Assembly: GCA_945898015.1 (NCBI GenBank)
Contig: CAMDGM010000001.1
Coordinates: 62,001 to 126,000 of the forward strand
Reading direction: 5' to 3'
DNA length: 64,000 bases
Origin: PVC group bacterium
GTDB lineage: Bacteria; Verrucomicrobiota; Kiritimatiellia; CAIKKV01
The translations under genes were made by a program, and so were the position numbers. The notes under the pieces are model-generated. The model was not told the origin of the DNA and made no database searches. It worked only from the letters and a program-made list of their open reading frames with translations. This document shows positions 61,126 through 64,000 of the stretch, piece by piece (the first letter of the stretch is position 1; every line of letters starts with the position of its first letter).

Positions 61126-63152
61126 CCTTTCTCGTCGCCCATCCTTTCTTTCTCAGCCTGCTGCCCCTGGCCCTCGCGCCGGTGGTGTTCCATCTCTTTT
61201 TCCGCATCCGGCGCAAGGCCGTGGCCTTCTCCACCTTCATGTTCTTCCAGCGCATCCACCCGCGCCTCAGCGCCCGGCGCAAACTCCGCGACTGGCTCAT
61301 CCTGCTCCTCCGAACCCTCGCGGTAGCCCTCCTCCTGATGGCCCTCGCCGGCCCCCTCTGGACGTCCGCCGGTCATGGCGGACGCACCGCCGCCGTGCTG
61401 GTGCTCGACAACTCCGCCTCCATGTCCCGCCGCGCCGAATCAGGCGAACTCCTCATCGAAGCCGCCAAAAATGCCGCCGAGGCCGCGCTCGCCACACTCG
61501 ACCCCGGCGACTCCGCAGCCCTGGTGCTCACCGTGCGCGATCCGGCGGCACCTGAGGCCGGGACCCTGGGACGCGATCGCAACGCCCTGCGCGCCTCGCT
61601 CAAGGCCGTGCCCCCCACCGAGGCCGCCGGGAATCCGGCCGACGCCCTGCGCCTGGCCCTCGCGCAGCTCGCAACCGCCCCCGCCGCCCGCCGTGAAATC
61701 CACGTGTTCACCGACCTCCAGGAAAATGAATGGGCCCGCCCCGCCACCGCGATCGCCGCACCCGCCGGACTGGCGATCCTTTTCCACCGTCTCGTGCCCG
61801 GCGAACCGCCCCCCAATGCCACGCTGCTCGCCGTCTCGCTCCCCCACACGCGCCGGCTCGCCTCCCGCCGCCTCCCGCTCTCGGTCCGGGTCCGCGCCGG
61901 GGGCCAACCGGCCTCCTTTTTACTAAACTGGACCGAGGACGGGGGCCGGCCCGGCGCTGTAGAGGTGCGACTCGCCGCCGACGAGGAAAAAGCCGTCATT
62001 CTTCCGCTCGCGCCGCGGGCACCCGGTTCCTACGCGGTCCCCGTCTGGATCAGCGGTGACGGGTTTGAAGGCGACAATCGAGCCATAACAGCCTTTGATG
62101 TCTGGCCCAGCCAGGCCATTCTGTTCCTGGGCCCCCGCCCGGCTTTCGGATTCCTGCCCGCCGCGCTGGCCCCGGGCGGCAACGCCGCGTTATCGGGGTT
62201 AACACCCGTCTTCGCCGATCCAGCAGAAGCCACCGCCGCCCTCGCCCGCACCGCGCCCCTACTGGCGGTGATCCCCTGGACTCGACTCCCCGCCGCCGGC
62301 ACACTCTCGGATGCCCTCAAGCACTACGTCCAAGGCGGCGGCCGTTTGCTCGCACTGCCCGATCCCGCGACCTCCGCCCCCAACCCGATTCCCGCCTGGC
62401 TAGGTGCCGAGCCCGGAGCCGTGGAAGCGCCATCCGGGGGAGCCCGCCTGATCCCGCTGGACAAGGACCAACCGCTCTTTGACTCGCTTCGCGATCCCGC
62501 CGGCCAGGTGCGTCTGCGGCAGATCCAGGTCCGCCGATTTTCCCCGCTCGCCCCGGCCCCGGGTTCGATCCCGCTGCTGGGACTCGAAGACGGCCGCGCA
62601 CTGTTGACCCAGCGAACCGAAGGCGCGGGCCGGGTTTTCGTCTGCGGGCTCGCCCTGGACGGCGCGTGGAGCACTTGGCCGCTCAAGCCCGGCTTTCTGC
62701 CCCTCGTCCAGCATCTGGCGCTGGGCGATCGGAGCGACCCCGGCGTAACGCCCTCGATCCGGGCCGGCGACCGCTTCCCGGTCATGCCTGCCGGCCGCGG
62801 TCGACTGACTGCGGATACCGTTCCTCCCATTCAGTGGCAGGGGGATACAACCCAGATTCCCGTGCCTTCGCGTAGCGGCGTCTGGACCCTGGAATGCGCC
62901 ACCGGCACGATCCACGTCGCCGTCTCCGCCGATCCCGGAGAGGGGCGCTTCGTCGAGCTCGGGAACGGGCCCGTGCCCGCGGCCCAGGGCCTTCCCCACA
63001 CGGTGGAAACATTCCACTCGGCCCGCGAACTGGCGGCCAAAATCCGGCACACCCGCCAGGGGACGCGCCTCTTTCACCCCCTCCTGATCGCCTGCCTCCT
63101 CGCGATGCTCGCGGAGAGCCTGCTGGCCAACCCCCGGATTAAAGGCGCCTGA
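61122..63152 (+). CDS. BatA-like membrane protein with VWA domain
   Basis: A 676-residue protein. The N-terminus holds two membrane helices (FFLSLLPLALAPVVFHLFF and LILLLRTLAVALLLMALAG) as in the BatA/aerotolerance N-terminal domain, then a VWA domain with VLVLDNSASMSRR (MIDAS DxSxS) and EIHVFTDLQENEW. The large C-terminal part has beta-rich and GATase-like segments and a final membrane helix (FHPLLIACLLAMLAESLL). ATGA couples it to the DUF58 gene. Likely part of a MoxR-dependent envelope complex; exact role unknown. Confidence 0.88.
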   Translation: MTFLVAHPFFLSLLPLALAPVVFHLFFRIRRKAVAFSTFMFFQRIHPRLSARRKLRDWLILLLRTLAVALLLMALAGPLWTSAGHGGRTAAVLVLDNSASMSRRAESGELLIEAAKNAAEAALATLDPGDSAALVLTVRDPAAPEAGTLGRDRNALRASLKAVPPTEAAGNPADALRLALAQLATAPAARREIHVFTDLQENEWARPATAIAAPAGLAILFHRLVPGEPPPNATLLAVSLPHTRRLASRRLPLSVRVRAGGQPASFLLNWTEDGGRPGAVEVRLAADEEKAVILPLAPRAPGSYAVPVWISGDGFEGDNRAITAFDVWPSQAILFLGPRPAFGFLPAALAPGGNAALSGLTPVFADPAEATAALARTAPLLAVIPWTRLPAAGTLSDALKHYVQGGGRLLALPDPATSAPNPIPAWLGAEPGAVEAPSGGARLIPLDKDQPLFDSLRDPAGQVRLRQIQVRRFSPLAPAPGSIPLLGLEDGRALLTQRTEGAGRVFVCGLALDGAWSTWPLKPGFLPLVQHLALGDRSDPGVTPSIRAGDRFPVMPAGRGRLTADTVPPIQWQGDTTQIPVPSRSGVWTLECATGTIHVAVSADPGEGRFVELGNGPVPAAQGLPHTVETFHSARELAAKIRHTRQGTRLFHPLLIACLLAMLAESLLANPRIKGA

Positions 63153-63154
63153 TC

Positions 63155-64000
63155 ATGCTTGTATGGCCATCCAGTCTGCACCCCGTCGCCTTCGCGAGCC
63201 TCACCCTGGCCGCGGCGGCCGGCGGCGTCTGGCTCTGGCGGCGGTTGCGCCAGCGCTACTCCGCCCCCGAGGCGGTCTGGCTGCTGGTCCCCAAGGTGGT
63301 AGCCCTGGCCTGCGTGGTGCTGGCGCTCGCCGAGCCGGCCTGGCGCCGGGAGACCCCGCTGGCCGCGGACTCCCGTTTCCTGATCGCCGTGGATGCATCC
63401 CCCTCCATGGGCGTGATGGACGGCGCCGAATCGCGCTTCGCCCGGGCCTCCCGGCTCGCCGCCAAAATCCGCGCCGCGCTGCCCGCCTCCTGCCGAGTCG
63501 AAACGCTCGCGTTCGATACCACCTTCAAGCCGTTCCCCGAAAAGACGGCGGCCCTCGCCGCGGGCGCCGGCACAGACCTTGCCGGCTGCCTCCGCTCCCT
63601 CGCCGCGCAGGCCGATCCGCCTGCCGGCATCGTCCTCCTGACAGACGGAGGGGACGAATCCGTGGAAGGAATGCCGCTTCCTGCCGCACCCCTCTTCATC
63701 GCCGGAATCGGAACAGATTCGCGCGAGCGGCCCGATGTGGCCATCGATGACGCCCAGGCTCCCGCCGAAGTGGAGTCGTCCGTGACGTTTGACCTGTCGG
63801 TTGATTTACGCGTGCAGGGCGCCGCCCGGGCGCCGTTTGCCGGATCGCTGACGCGGCTGCCCGTGACACTGGCCATGGACCTGCCCGCCGGCCGCAAGAA
63901 AGTGGCGGAAAACACGGTCAACCTTTCCCGGGGCCGGGCGCGAACCACCTTCCGTGTCATGGCGCCCGACCAGGGGCCCATCCGGCTGCTGGTCACAGTC
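63155..64000 (+). CDS. VWA domain membrane protein, N-terminal part
   Basis: Not in the ORF track because it runs off the right edge. From ATG 63155 the frame reads MLVWPSSLHPVAFASLTLAA, two membrane helices, then RFLIAVDASPSMGVMDGAES, a MIDAS-like motif, and GIVLLTDGGDESVEGMPLP of a VWA fold. 282 residues are present. It starts 2 nt after the BatA-like gene, so the cluster continues past the window. Similar proteins often end in a glutamine-amidotransferase-like domain, which cannot be checked here. Confidence 0.85.
   Translation, partial: MLVWPSSLHPVAFASLTLAAAAGGVWLWRRLRQRYSAPEAVWLLVPKVVALACVVLALAEPAWRRETPLAADSRFLIAVDASPSMGVMDGAESRFARASRLAAKIRAALPASCRVETLAFDTTFKPFPEKTAALAAGAGTDLAGCLRSLAAQADPPAGIVLLTDGGDESVEGMPLPAAPLFIAGIGTDSRERPDVAIDDAQAPAEVESSVTFDLSVDLRVQGAARAPFAGSLTRLPVTLAMDLPAGRKKVAENTVNLSRGRARTTFRVMAPDQGPIRLLVTV

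Overview
The window reads as a Gram-negative, probably anaerobic bacterium, most likely of the PVC superphylum (Verrucomicrobiota/Kiritimatiellota-like). The support is inferential: an exosortase with an EpsI-type partner, the MEP isoprenoid pathway, a secretin and outer-membrane-barrel type proteins, a MoxR/DUF58/VWA cluster, indolepyruvate:ferredoxin oxidoreductase next to an NfnAB-like pair, and no aerobic respiratory genes. Coding density is very high, with many ATGA or GTGA stop/start overlaps. I saw no rRNA, tRNA, CRISPR array, IS element or phage, and no gene-free stretch longer than 300 bases.

Layout. 1-14 kb: surface-polysaccharide cluster on the minus strand (flippase, polymerase/ligase-like protein, GT2 and GT4 glycosyltransferases, FkbM methyltransferase, DUF362 protein, membrane protein, ygiQ), interrupted by a plus-strand methyltransferase/GT4 pair. 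14.3-20.3 kb: plus-strand redox operon iorA-iorB-amidohydrolase-nfnA-like-nfnB-like-HAD phosphatase; IorA lacks the usual C-terminal ferredoxin domain. 20.4-22.4 kb: NagB-like protein plus a second amidohydrolase. 22.4-30.2 kb: one minus-strand operon, DegT aminotransferase-purA-uppS-cdsA-dxr-rseP-ispG (isoprenoid, lipid-carrier and envelope maintenance), with a good sigma-70-like promoter. 30.5-38.3 kb: plus-strand envelope operon: UDP-sugar epimerase, GT39-like protein, methyltransferase, GT2, exosortase, EpsI-like protein with a four-cysteine insertion, DUF362-ferredoxin protein, LpxL-like acyltransferase. 38.2-45 kb: minus-strand genes for nucleotide-sugar dehydrogenase, secreted SIS-like protein, animal-type xylulokinase, transglutaminase-like protein and a DUF2490-like outer membrane protein. 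45-46.2 kb: a secreted hypothetical and a 73-aa protein transcribed divergently from a repeat-rich control region. 46.2-57.4 kb: a 12-gene tad/Flp pilus locus, with a sigma-54-type promoter and an upstream palindrome before the pilin gene. 57.7-64 kb: a very GC-rich plus-strand cluster of DUF4159, MoxR ATPase, DUF58, BatA-like and VWA genes, cut by the window end.

How it fits together: most of the window builds the cell envelope. The MEP/UppS/CdsA operon supplies undecaprenyl carrier and phospholipid precursors, the glycosyltransferase clusters use the carrier for polysaccharide, the exosortase module presumably anchors surface proteins, and the tad locus builds an adhesive pilus. The redox operon is the main metabolic module. 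The strongest novelty candidates are the IorAB-Nfn arrangement, the zinc-ribbon-like EpsI, the unassigned 473-aa secreted protein inside the tad locus with its sigma-54 control region, and the 45.8-46.2 kb divergent control region with its small ORF.
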